The notes under the pieces: generated by a model
Databases searched by the model: none
What the model was told of the DNA's origin: nothing
The model's input: only the letters and a program-made list of their open reading frames with translations
Origin: Arachis hypogaea
Lineage: Eukaryota; Streptophyta; Magnoliopsida; Fabales; Fabaceae
Assembly (NCBI RefSeq): GCF_003086295.3
Contig: NC_092054.1
Coordinates: 15,511,878-15,575,877, forward strand
Length of the DNA: 64,000 nt
Reading direction: 5' to 3'
Position numbers and translations under genes: made by a program
In this document: positions 46,006 through 58,600 of the stretch, one piece after another
Layout: each line of letters begins with the position of its first letter
Position numbering within the stretch: the first letter of the stretch is position 1

Positions 46006-46837
46006 TTTTTTTTGTTTTTTTTTTCCTTTTGTTGAATTTTTTTTATGTATAAATATACTCAAAATGAGAAGGCATGTATGAGTATTTCATTGATTTTTTG
46101 TTTGACGAACTGTAGTTCGAAAATGTTCCAATTTAGACATTCTACTACTGCTGATGAAAGTTGGATTTGTAGTAATTTAGTGTGGACAGTGTACTTTTTA
46201 TATTATTGGATAGAAGAATATTTGTTAAAATGAATATACTCATTGTAATGAATTTTCTTTGTTAATATTTTATTTTTTACCTAACAAACATCCATATTGA
46301 ATATATTATTTTCATCAGAAGGCCTACATGATTGATTAATAATTCTGTGTAAAAATACTCTTGTGGTGACTAAGCACTATATCGTTAACTCGCTAACACT
46401 ACTAAAAAACTAGTTATTACAGACAAATATTTCCAACAGATTTTATCTCACGGAAATACAGACAGAATTTGTGAGAAATTTTTTGTCGAAAAAAAAATTA
46501 GCATAAATTACAAACAAAAAAAGTGAATTCGCCGATCATTCTATCAAAAAAATTAATTTTTTTTCGTGAAAAATGATTACTAACAAAAAATTCGTCTGTA
46601 ATTAAATGGACAAAAATACTTCATCATTTTATTAAATTATTACATATAAAAAATCTGTCAATAATTTAAAATATTCCATCAAAAATGTTGAATTAAACCT
46701 AACCTACTCCCTCTCTCTCTCCGTGGCAGCCCCCATTCAAACTGTTTCGAGCTCCATTTACAAATGAAACACGTTGAATCTGTTCTGTTCTGCTCTGTTC
46801 AAGTAATTTGTAATTCAATTAAATATTGTTTTGTTAG

Positions 46838-46945
46838 GCACTAAAAACCAGCAACTATGGTTCTGAACCTATGCTTCAAAATTGTGGAATTTCTATAAGC
46901 ACTGGCTTTACTCAAGTGGATGGTCGTGTTCTGCCTTCGCCAAGG
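46838..46945 (+). pseudogene. Captured exon of an AGO4-clade ARGONAUTE
   Basis: A complete 108-nt exon with acceptor TTGTTAG before it and donor GTATTT after it encodes 36 residues. They include NYGSEPMLQNCGISIS and TGFTQVDGRVLPSPR, characteristic of the linker between the PAZ and Mid domains in AGO4/AGO6/AGO9-type proteins. The frame is fully open. AGO4-clade proteins load 24-nt siRNAs in RNA-directed DNA methylation. Only this exon is recognised; no PAZ or PIWI sequence is visible nearby. Confidence 0.75.
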
Positions 46946-47461
46946 GTATTTAATATTTATTTTTGTCATTGTGCTCTTGAAACTTGTTTATTGTGTGTTG
47001 CCTTGTTGTTCTATTTGAACTTGTGACCTGAGGTTTTTTTATTTATGACTTGGAAGGTCACTTGTTCGAGAAATGATTTTTCTCATTTAGCAAATGCTCT
47101 AGTAACTTGTTTTTTTCTTGACTCCCACATGAAACTAAATGAAAGTCCTTTTTAAAAATCCTTTGTTTGGAATATGGATTTACATGGAAAAATTATCTTT
47201 TTGCTACTGTCATATCTAAATGCTAGGCTGCCTTTGATGAATTATAAATTATTTTAAAGTTCCCTTTGCTGTTTGTGGCGTGTTGGTATTATTTTTTGTT
47301 TCTTTTTTTTTTTACCTACCTAAGCAAATGATGTTAAGTTCTTGCTAGTAGTTATTCTTGTTTGAGGTTACTTGCTTGTTAGATTTACAGAGACAAATTC
47401 TCACAGACAACTATCTATGTAAACTTCATGTACGTTTGTGTTTGATTTTTATGTTACAGAA

Positions 47462-47518
47462 GAGGCAATTCGAAGATCTACTGCACAAGAGCAGGATGAT
47501 ATTCAAGCTTTGATGTTT
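47462..47518 (+). pseudogene. Possible captured exon, source unknown
   Basis: After an acceptor-like TTACAG the sequence can read EEAIRRSTAQEQDDIQALM. It looks like protein but I do not recognise the source gene. Confidence 0.25.
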
Positions 47519-47799
47519 GTTACCTTATTTATATATATAAAGGATTCTGTTATACTTGCTGTATTTGTTACCTTATTTCTGGTTTTGGAACCTTTTAAGT
47601 TATAACTCCATATTTATGATTTTGTCCTGTGAAATGTTAGCTCGTAGAGAAGTAGTAATTAGCGTATGTATCACATTCACAACTGTGGCGCTAACATTGC
47701 ACTCTATCTGTTTGTATAAATGTCTCACCCAATAACTGAAAATTTTTTGCAGCAAAACCGTGTTATTTTTATTCTTGTAACAATTACAGCTTTTGATAA

Positions 47800-47924
47800 A
47801 TGGAAACCAAGTCATTTGAGGAACCTTATTCCACCGACGATGAGGTCTACTTGCAAAATGCAAGTGATGAAGATGATAATGACAGTACCTTTTCTTCCAG
47901 TTCCACCACCAAGTTACAGTTCAG
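47800..47924 (+). pseudogene. Captured first exon of a SEN54 N-terminal-domain-like gene
   Basis: An ATG opens a 125-nt exon reading METKSFEEPYSTDDEVYLQN and, after an acidic-serine stretch, STTKLQFR, ending at a GT donor. The acidic start and KLQFR resemble the beginning of plant proteins with a tRNA-splicing endonuclease SEN54 N-terminal domain. The following exons of such a gene are not seen. The assignment rests on family memory and is moderate. Confidence 0.45.
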
Positions 47925-48769
47925 GTCTTTTCTTCCTTGATATGTAGTATATACTTGTGAGAGTACTCAAGTGAATTCTTTGAGTGAAAAAAGCATTTGA
48001 TCTTAATGGTAAAAAGTTGAGTCCTCATAGAATTACCGGAAGCTAGATGCAGATAATTAATACCAGAAAGGAAAAAATTGATATTATCAATGAGGGCAAG
48101 AAGTATGGAACCTGCAATAGGAACAGAAACAATGTGAAAAAAGAAGTTAAAAGAAAATGGATTTCTAAATCAAATTATATAAAAGTAATTAAAGAGCAGT
48201 GAGGAAAAATTCACTTACTTATCCCAAATTGAGTTTTTTGGAAATACATTGGGGTATTTTACTACTGGCTGCAATACAAATAATTGTTTAGATATATATA
48301 CATAACATATAGAATAAGTAAAAAAAATTTAGACGTACAAAATATGACATTTATTCTCTCTCTCCACATTTACTCACACATATATAATACCTAAAAATAT
48401 GATAATAATACCAATATTTCAGGAGAAAAAAAAAATAAAAAACCTTAAACAAGCTCTACCCCATTAATATGTGAAGAAAAGAGAATAACATTTACCTTCA
48501 AATTTAGTGGAATTTTATTCTTTGAAAACTTTTTGTTTCTTTAATTTGAAATTAAATGTGGTTAATTAATTTTTAAGATTAAAATAAATTTCCCTTTACT
48601 TACATTTGGTCATTTAGATCAAATGTTAATAACTTATGTCCGTAAAAAACAAGTTATGGTCATGTGAAAATTAAAGAAATATAAGGCAACAACAAATGTC
48701 ACAAGTAATTCTTTTATTCTTATTTAGGAAAATTATTTATTTATTTATTTATTTCTTATTTTCTCTTCC

Positions 48770-48836
48770 AGATGCAAAAAAGAAATATATGAACTTGTAA
48801 AGAAGCGGTGAGAGGAGGCTGACAATGTCAATGAGG
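48770..48836 (+). pseudogene. Possible captured exon, source unknown
   Basis: Flanked by a TCTTCCAG acceptor and a GTAATC donor. One frame reads CKKEIYELVKKR, a stop, then EEADNVNE. The source gene is not recognised. Confidence 0.25.
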
Positions 48837-48910
48837 TAATCAATAACTTTTCCATGTGTGTCATCTCCAGGTCTATTTATTCATTCACTGTTGATTATTG
48901 TTTTATTGTT

Positions 48911-49404
48911 CATTGCCGATGGTCTTGCTGTTGCTGGGCAAGTTGATACCTCTCTGTTTACATAATGCACTATTTTTTACTTCATCCTACTTTCAATCAT
49001 TTTTGTTCATACCTCTCTGTTTACATAATGCCAAATCTATGTTTGCTGGGCAGCTCGAGTATTACAGGTTCTTTACATTGCTATTTTAAAAAAAAAAGAT
49101 CTTAATCTTTGCTCAATTAAATTAGCTGTAAGACTAACAAACAATTATATTGCAGATGGTTTGGTTCTAGGATTGGCTCTTGCATTCATTCTTGGTGCAG
49201 GACTTCCTTTTGGAGCTAAACTATTTACAAGAGATGTTGATGTCCTCCACCTCATAAAAATTGGAATACTTGTAAGTCTATTTCGTGTACATTGGTATCT
49301 AATCTTTTCAGCACCCTAAATTTGTGGGACTTATATTTATGTTTGATTGTTTCTATCAGTTTGTTGCAGCCACCCAACCCATCAATGCTTTGGCATTTGT
49401 ATTT
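48911..49404 (+). pseudogene. Captured exons of a MATE (DETOXIFICATION) transporter
   Basis: Three consecutive pieces match the MATE efflux family: ADGLAVAGQ ending at 48941 before a GT donor; 49156-49271, an intact 116-nt exon encoding GLVLGLALAFILGAGLPFGA and KLFTRDVDVLHLIKIG; and 49360-49404, FVAATQPINALAFVF. The conserved A-x-Q-P-x-N-A-L-A-F-V stretch is diagnostic. These correspond to transmembrane segments in the C-terminal half. The final piece breaks off before the usual continuation of that helix. MATE proteins are cation-coupled exporters of metabolites; this fragment cannot make one. Confidence 0.8.
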
Positions 49405-49522
49405 TTGCAGACTATAATCTATCTCCTTACGTGAGGTATTTCGTTATGCCCTCTTTGTGTTTGATTAAAATACAACATTCTTTTTCCATTTTATTCTTAC
49501 ATTCATCTGCTTCATTTTGCAG

Positions 49523-49618
49523 ATGGTTATTACAACCCTGGGTGATCTGCATGGGCTCTATCCGGGGATCATATTGCAAAATAAGGTTTTGAGGATTAAG
49601 GATAAGTCTACTGATCAG
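49523..49618 (+). pseudogene. Captured exon, source not recognised
   Basis: A 96-nt open exon between TTTTGCAG and a GTTCAAAC donor encodes MVITTLGDLHGLYPGI then LRIKDKSTDQ. Splice sites and an open frame argue for host-gene origin. I cannot name the family. Confidence 0.35.
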
Positions 49619-50276
49619 GTTCAAACATCCCTTTGAGAAAATTTTGTACAAGTTGTATGTATTGCTAAATAATAAGTAGTGCCAACCCCACTTTGTCGGG
49701 AAGAAATTGAAGAGATAGATAAATGGCTAACTCATACCTTAATCACGTTGGTGTTTGTTAATTAGTTAATTATTAGACATATATGGAAAATTCTAAGTAA
49801 AAAGACCTCAGCAAGAAAAACCATTTTGAAACATCGTCTGAATATAAAGAAGAAAAAAACTACTCCTCCTTCCATGTATCATAATGTTAGACAAGAGGAC
49901 TGCTCTAACTTACATTGATTCTAAAAACGAAAATGGTTGTTCATAATATTTAACTTTGAGATGTTTCCACTAGCATACACGGGAACAAGTAGAAAGTTCT
50001 GAGGTGTTTAGAATATTTTATTCCATTTCAAAATTATATTCCTTGATATGGTTAATGGTTATGGTTATGTATCTTATGTAGTATTGATTTGACTAATTAT
50101 TTTCCTAAGTATATCTATATGGAGGATTTTAGGTATATAACACTTGGATGGGTTTACCTGGTCACTGTTGGGCATCATAATTGTCCTGTTTTTGTGCTGA
50201 ATTATTTGGTCAGAGTGTCATTGCTAATTGGCTGAGATGTCATGGTGTCTCTTTCTGATTGTGCGGTTTGGATGAG

Positions 50277-50542
50277 ATGGCGTCTTCACAAAATGTCGAG
50301 TTGGAGGCAGCCAACTTTCTGCATAAACTTATTCAGGATTCTAAAGATGAGCCAGCTAAGCTGGCTACTAAACTCCATGTTGTATGTCTATTTCTATTCC
50401 TTGAATGAAATTTATGTTTGTTCTTTACTCTATTTGTATAAGACTCGGCATTCTTGCAATTAATTTGATGAGTGTTTCAGATATTACAACATATGAAATC
50501 CAGCGGGAAGGAACATTCAATGCCATATCAAGTGATATCAAG
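50277..50542 (+). pseudogene. Captured first two exons of a SPLAYED-type SWI/SNF ATPase gene
   Basis: Exon 1 (50277-50381) starts with ATG and encodes MASSQNVELEAANFLHKLIQ and SKDEPAKLATKLHV. Exon 2 (50481-50542) encodes ILQHMKSSGKEHSMPYQVIS. The splice phases join correctly across a short intron. This is the conserved N-terminus of the plant chromatin-remodelling ATPase SYD; the helicase part is absent. An H replaces the usual Y in KLYV. The intact start codon and frame mean a short N-terminal peptide could be translated. Confidence 0.8.
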
Positions 50543-50764
50543 GTAAAATACCTGCCACTCAAACGTAGCACTCAAAACATGTGCAAATACAGATTTTTTT
50601 TTCTTTAGCTTTGTTTTTCAAAACTAGGTCATGGTACCCCTTTACCGTTGCTGTAGTTAGATAGGAATCATGGGATAATAAAACTTAAAAAATCTAAGTT
50701 CATTTACCACTTTGATTTGTATATTAATTAGTAAAACTGTTATATTATTATATTTTTTGCCCAG

Positions 50765-51849
<1,085 letters not shown>

Positions 51850-51997
51850 AATTACCGACAAAAAATCCGTCGAAAAATTTGTCTCTAATTACCGACGGAA
51901 AATCCGTCGGAAAATCTGTCTCTAATTACCGACGAAAAATTCGTCGAAAAATCTGTCTCTAATTACCGACGAAAAATCCGTCGGAAAATCTGTCTCA
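51850..51997. repeat. Four 37-bp subterminal repeats of the CACTA element
   Basis: Perfectly spaced units start at 51850, 51887, 51924 and 51961, each AATTACCGACGRAAAATCCG plus a TCGG/AAAATCTGTCTCT remainder. The core CCGACGGAAAATCCGTCGG is palindromic. Related single units continue to about 52190 and in the left end at 46425-46690. In CACTA elements such repeats bind the element's own regulatory protein. Confidence 0.85.
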
Positions 51998-52249
51998 AGG
52001 GGAAATGGAGGGAAAAATTTACAGAGGGAAAATCTGTCGGTAATTGGTAAAAATCTGTCAGTAATTTACCGACGAAAAAAATCCGTCGATAAATAATTTT
52101 TGACGAGGCTTTTACATAGGGACAAAATCTGTCGGTAATTAAAAATCCGTCTGTAATATAGACCAAATCTGTCTGTATTATACAATTTTCTAGTTGTGTA
52201 AAGTTAATTCTTTTATGATTATGCCAATGTATAACACTATATAAAAAAA

Positions 52250-53228
52250 GGTTAAGTATGATTTTGGTCCTTAAGATAGGGGGTGAAAATTTTTTTCGTC
52301 CCTAACCTTTTTTTACTTACAAAATTGTCCCTAAGGTTTAACTTAGTTTTAAAATCATCATTCGGACCAAAATACCCTTCTCTTTCTTCCCCAAAATCAA
52401 CCAGAAGCAGAAGCAGAAATAGAAACAGAAATAGAAGCAACAACAATAAAACAATGTAATAAACATTAAAAAAATGGATAATAGATCAACAAATCTATAT
52501 AATGAAACAATGTAATTAACCAGAAGTAGAAGCAGAAGAACAGCAACAACAATGAAACAATGTAATCAACCAGAAGAAGAAGTAGAAGCAACCAGAAGTA
52601 ACAATATAAAAGAATCATAATAAAAAATCAACAACATAATAAAAGTAGAAGCAGAAGCAGAATGGAATTAGAATCAACAACATAATAGAAACAGAAACAG
52701 AAGAATAATAACAGCGACGAGTGACCGGCGAGGAGGACGAGGAGCAGCGGCGACCGGCGAGGAGCAGCAATGACCGACAACCGAGCGAGGAGGAGAAGCA
52801 GAAATGGCGAGTGGCGTGCGACGTCCACCTTCGCAAATCTGCTGGCATCGACGACGAGGAGTAGCGGCGAGGACCGAACGATGAGGAGCAGCGGCGAGGA
52901 GCCAACAACGAGGAGCAGCGGCAGCAGATTCCCTTCCCCTCCCATTCCCCACCTTCCCTTCCCATTCTTCTTCCCTGAAACCCCCCCGCGTGATTCCCTT
53001 CCCCAGCACTTTAACTCGTTCTCTTTTTTTTTATATATTTTTTTAATTAGTGGTACTTTGGTAATAAAAATTAAAATTTTAGTAAAAAGGACGATTTTAT
53101 AACTAAGTTAAACCTTAGAGACGATTTTGTAAGTAAAAAAAGGTTGGGGACGATTTTGTAAGTAAAAAAATGTTGGGGACGGAAAAAATTTTCAGTCCTT
53201 ATTTTAGGGACAAAAATCATACTTAACC
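52250..53228. mobile_element. Mutator-like/MITE element with long terminal inverted repeats
   Basis: The left end GGTTAAGTATGATTTTGGTC is mirrored by the right end GACAAAAATCATACTTAACC. The arms extend ~130-180 bp (TTTACTTACAAAATTGTCCC mirrored by GACGATTTTGTAAGTAAA). Flanks ATAAAAAA and CTAAAAGAAA are only vaguely alike, so the target duplication is unclear. The GC-rich interior (52700-52990) has GAGGAGCAGCGGCGA-type short repeats and no recognised domain. It starts 52 bases after the CACTA element ends. Confidence 0.65.
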
Positions 53229-53649
53229 CTAAAAGAAACTAATTAGATTTCATTTGTTTTCAATGAGGTGAACGAGTTTTTAGGCCTAATCGTAGTTAGA
53301 GTTGAGGAAAGTAAAAAAATACTAATAATATAAATACTGCTTATTTTTAATACTCAATAATAAAAAATATAAAAATTAAAACTAATATTATTCTATACAA
53401 AATAATAAAACATATATTATACTCAAAATATATTCAATCAGTATTTGTTATCATAATTTATCGATTACGTTATGACAAATATGGTTATTAAAAAAATTAA
53501 AATTAACTTACACACTATTATAATATGTCTTTTTTTAAAAAAAAAAAGTCCAAAAAATATCTGTAGATACTCGAAAAAATTTGCGTTTTTTGAAGAGAAA
53601 ATAAAACAGAGACTTGCAAAGATGGGAAAGGAGCTCGCCATGCTCTTTC
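53229..53649. other. AT-rich spacer
   Basis: No gene, RNA or repeat is recognised. Confidence 0.4.
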
Positions 53650-55430
53650 TGAGTATCCATTACCATACCTAATTAGCAACAGAGATCTAATCTAAGCCGA
53701 TTTGAAAGGGGATACGTGAACTTTATCTACATTAGGATTTAAGGTAATGAACTTAAGTCAAATTTGGGACCCTAACAACGTGCTTAGATTGATCTTGCTT
53801 TCTTTTGAGTCAATGTTATAACAAATATTATATTATATATACAAAAGTTTGATATATTTACAAGATAATTTTTTATTGAAATTAAGAAAATTTTTTAAGT
53901 ATTTTTTTCTTTTAGTTTTTAAATATTATTTACTAATATAACAAAAAAGTAAAAATAACCATAATTACTCACATAATTAAAATAGATAATTCTAAATATA
54001 CATGACACTATATGTATAAAAAATTATTATATATGATAAATATTTTTTTTTTGTACTGACTATTTATATGATTTATTGCATAATTTTTTTCTTAATATTT
54101 AATAAATTTATGATACAAGATATTATTTATTTTATTTAATATACAAAATAAGTAATTTAAGTCATCATCTAGGATAATAAGTATAATAGTACAAATATTT
54201 ACTTACTTATTAGTATTGAAAAAATATATAAATAGTATAAATTAATATTTTTTTAGTAGAAAAATAGTAATAAGTTAATTATATAATTTTAAAAAATTGT
54301 AAATAATTTTTTAAATAATAATAAAAAATAAGATTACTATTTTCACATATTACAAAGTTTATAAAAATTTTTTAACAATAAATCAACCCTCAATAAATTA
54401 TACATTAGCCCTATCAAAAAAATAAATAATTAATACATTAGATATTTTTATTTACATACTAATATATATTATTGATTATTAAGTTATAATTAATTTCTAA
54501 CCTAATTTTTGGTAATTAAAATTTAAATAATCGAAATCATTAAATTCTATATATTTTGCACCTAATTTATTTTATTTTGTTATTGAAATTAAAAACATGA
54601 TCAGTTGTTAATTAATTCTAAATTCAAATTTGGGTAAGAAAAAAAATGATTTTAAATTTTATCTCACTAATCATAATTAATTTTAAGATAAGAAATTACT
54701 TTATACATCATATTGTAGGATAGTGTGGTCATTTGTTATTCTTTAATGGCAAATATTATCAAATAAAATGTTGTAAGAATTAAAAGAAAATGTATTTACA
54801 TATTTAGAAAATACTAATTTATTTTTCAATCAAATGAATTATTTTATTGAATAACAAAAATTGTTATTGATTTTTCTTCACATTAACTAATACTCAACGG
54901 TGATGTTCTGGTAATATTACAAAAAAAATTTAATCAATATAATAGCTTTTATAACGATACAAGTCCATAAGTTTGAAAACTTAAAAATCATGTTATAAAA
55001 TATGATTGTTTTGACTTCAAAAATGAATACGATACCAATAAATAAAATTGTCCCAAGTAAATTTTAACAAAGGTAAATCTTCATAAGTATTGCTAGCAAT
55101 GAGAAATTGTTTTGCTTAAAGACAAATGCTGTTTTTTTTAATGGATTTTCTAATTCCGCAGGTCGATGACTAATCCACCGTGTATTGATGTTTTATTCAT
55201 TAAGGATCTATCACTGGCAAATGAATTGCGATACACAAGATGGAATTCGAACCACAAATACTTACTTAAGTAGACAAATGAGATGACGGCTCGACTAACT
55301 CAAATTAATTAAAAATACTAATTATTTTTAATATTTTAAATTATAAAATATTTATAGTAATAATTACTATATATTTTTTGTTTAAATTTTTAACAAAATT
55401 TTTTTATATAATTTTATATATTATCCTGTG
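53650..55430 (+). repeat. Unclassified ~1.8-1.9-kb repeat, copy 2 (uninterrupted)
   Basis: Aligned in the same order and orientation with 31976-32334 plus 43944-45480. Differences are many (substitutions and short indels), so the copies are old compared with the gypsy insertion. An antisense tRNA-like scrap (GGAATTCGAACCACAAATAC) recurs at about 55240-55300. No coding domain is seen. Confidence 0.65.
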
Positions 55431-55671
55431 CTTTACACGAAAATATACACCATTTAATTAATTAATTGTGATAATAAATAAGTTCAAAAGAAATGAAAAA
55501 AAAAAAGAAGAAAAAGACCTTCTAGGAATTAAATAAATGCATAAGTTAATTAGTCATTGACCTACAAAAGAAAAAAAACAAAAAAAGAAAGATTAGAAAG
55601 GATTAAAAAATTATAAATGTAATTATTAAATTTCTAAACACAGTGCACTAAGCCCCACCGCCACTGACAAC

Positions 55672-55679
55672 CTATATAA
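55672..55679 (+). promoter_or_regulatory. TATA box of a candidate non-coding transcript
   Basis: CTATATAAG sits ~30 bases before a CTTCTCAAGTTCACTCCTCA stretch that looks like a plant transcription start and 5' leader, after a GC-richer ACTAAGCCCCACCGCCACTG segment. No long open frame follows. Confidence 0.4.
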
Positions 55680-55699
55680 GAATGCGAAACTCTTCTCAA

Positions 55700-58600
55700 G
55701 TTCACTCCTCAATTGCACTTCCTACGTTGGTTGTGATTTCTCAATAAGCGGTTCTTGTTCCTCTTAAATTTGGTTTTCTGTGATACCATTGTTCTTTATT
55801 TTCTCTTCTTCTTTCCCAATTGCTAGGTTCTTTCTTTCTCTGCTATAACATTGAATAATGGGCACGGAGTAATGTGATAAGGCTTTACTGTGGGTGAATT
55901 TTGGAGACTCGGTTCAACAAAATTTCTACCGTAAATGCGAGGAGAATTGTTGGTGCTTTTGCAAAATCTGATTGATTAGGGTTTTAAAGAATGTATGAAT
56001 CAACAATGGTGAGTGAAGAAACTTTATTATCTGCACGTTTCGGTAATGGGGATGATTCCCCCCTTTTTGTTGTTGGTTCTCTTTATAAAGATCCCGCCCC
56101 CTTTTCTCTTTCCCATCTCCCGAAAATCTTTTGCATTTTGGTGCTTAACTTCGGAATCCATTGTAAAGATGGCTTTTTTTGTGCAAGAAAAGAAAAAGGG
56201 TTTGCTTTTTTATTATGTTGTTAGTTCTTGGTTATCGTGGGAATGAATTGGTTTTGGACAAGTTAGTTTTTCTGTGATTGGAATTACAGACAATTGAGTT
56301 TTGCCATTTGATAGTTCTGGGATGCACTATTTTCTCTCTTCTGGACTTTGAATTTATTTCAATTCTACCTTGCATAATGTATGTTTGAGCCTTTTGGAAA
56401 AAGAATTTGTCGCAGAATGATATATAATTGATATTTACAGCATGACAAACTTAGTTACAGAATTTTTTTCAATTCTTTTGCGATGATTTTTTTTACTATG
56501 TGGATCATATAACATGTTGTCCCTTGAAAAGTTGTGTAATGATTTGTTGATGATAAAATTGTGTGATAATGTCCATGATGCTTATGATCCTAGAAAACTA
56601 AAATGTGTGGAAGGGTAATATAGTTGGCTTTTTCTGTCCAATTATATTGATACGTAATCATATATGTGGCTCTATGAATTGTGATGAAGGATTTTAGTCC
56701 TTATGACCCGATAAAATCATTTTGATGAAGGATTTTATTCCTTATGACGTGATAGAATTGGATAAGATGATATGCGTGGCCCTACGAAATTGAATTGTGG
56801 CAAAGTATCTTAGTCCCTATGATTCAAGAAAATCGGATACAATAATTTGTGGTCCTATGAAATTGAATTGTGATGAAGGATCATAGTCCCTATGACCCAA
56901 AAAACTCAGATATAATGATGCATGGCCCTATGAAATTGAATTGTGGCAAAGGATCTTAGTCGCTATGACCCGACCCGAAAATATCGGATACAATGATGTG
57001 TGGCCCTATGAAATTGAATTGTGGTGAAGGATCTTAGTCCCTATGACCTGAGTTTATTGGATATGATGATATGATTGACCCTTATGTTGCAAAATGATGT
57101 TATTTGGCTTTTTTTGACCCATGAATATTGAAGTTTGATAGTAAACCCTATGACCTTAAAATTTGGCGAAGGGTTTCTGGCTCCAAATGTGGTGAAGGAT
57201 CTCTTGTGTCCAAAATACTGTTTTTTTTCTCTCTAATGTTTCTTGTTCATGCTTTGAAATTTATCAGAAAGAGTGAACAGTAAAATCTGATTTTTCTTAC
57301 TGCAAGTAGCTTTGCACAAGCTGCTCAAGCGTTGAAAGATGAGATAATTATTTTGTTGAAAATGTCAGACAAACAGAAAATAATTGAGTGACTGAATTCA
57401 TTATCAATTTGTGCTTTACAAAATTGTGTGCAAATCGTTGCTCTTATGGAATATATTCATGTCCAAAAAAGAAAAAGGTTTGCTTTCGATTATTGGTGTT
57501 ATTTTTTTATTATCTTGGGGATGAGTTAGTTTTGGAAAGGTTGGTTTTTCTTCATTCCCCCAACTATTTTTCTGTTATTAAGGACAGTTGAGTTTTGCCA
57601 TTTGATAGTTCTAGGGATGGACTGTTTTCTTTGTTATTTTTATCATTTGGATGCAACTCTGGACTTTGAATTTATTTTAATTCTACCTTGCACAATGTAT
57701 GTTTGAGTGTTTGAGAAATGCATTTGTTGCAGAATGATATAGGACTGACTTTTACATCATGACAAACTTAGTTGCAGAGTTGTTTCAATTCTTTTGCGAC
57801 GATTTTTATTACTATATGGATCAAATAAGATGTCCCTTGAAAAAATTGCGTAATGATTTGTTGATGGTAAAATTGTGTGATAATGTTGATGATGCTTATG
57901 ATCCTAGAAAAATGAAATGTGTGGAAGGGTAATTTAGTTGGCTTTTTCTGTCCAATCACATTGAAAAGTAATGACATATGTGACCCTATGATGAAGGATC
58001 TTAGTCCTTATGACCCGATAAAATTGTAATGATGATATATGTGGCCCTGCGAGATTGGATTGTGACGAAGGATCTTAGTTCATACATGATTATATATGTG
58101 GCCTTATGAAGTTGAATTGTGATGAAGGATCTTAATCCCTATGACCCGATAAAATCCGATACAATGATGTGTGGTCATACGAAATGAAATTGTGATGAAG
58201 GTCCCTATGACCCAAAAAAATTGGATATGATGAAGTTTGATGGTATATGTTATTTGGCTTGTTTGACCCATGAACATTGAAGTTTGATGGTTTAATTGAC
58301 CTTATGACGTTGAAATATGGTGAAGGATCGTTTGGCTCCAATGTGGTTGAAATGCGGTGAGAGATCTCTTGGCTCCAAAATAGAGTTTTCTTTCTCTGAT
58401 GTGTTCTTGTTTATGTTTTGAAATTTATTAGAATATTGAACCGTGAAATCTGGCTTTTCTCACTACAAGTAACTTTGCATATATAAGCTGCTCAAGAATT
58501 GAAAGATGTTATATATAAACAGAAAATAATTGAGTGATTGAATTCATTATCAATTTGTGATGGACTTTACAGCATGGCAACTTAGTTGCAGAGTCATTTC

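Noticed and set aside
47720..47947. Plus-strand frame of 75 codons
   Set aside because: It overlaps the captured SEN54-like exon in a different frame. The frame starting at 47800 has the acidic, serine-rich composition and the donor site.
52615..53102. Several GC-rich frames on both strands inside the Mutator-like element
   Set aside because: They overlap one another, are Arg/Ser/Ala-rich from short GAGGAGCAGCGGCGA repeats, and show no domain. A captured gene is possible but unproven.
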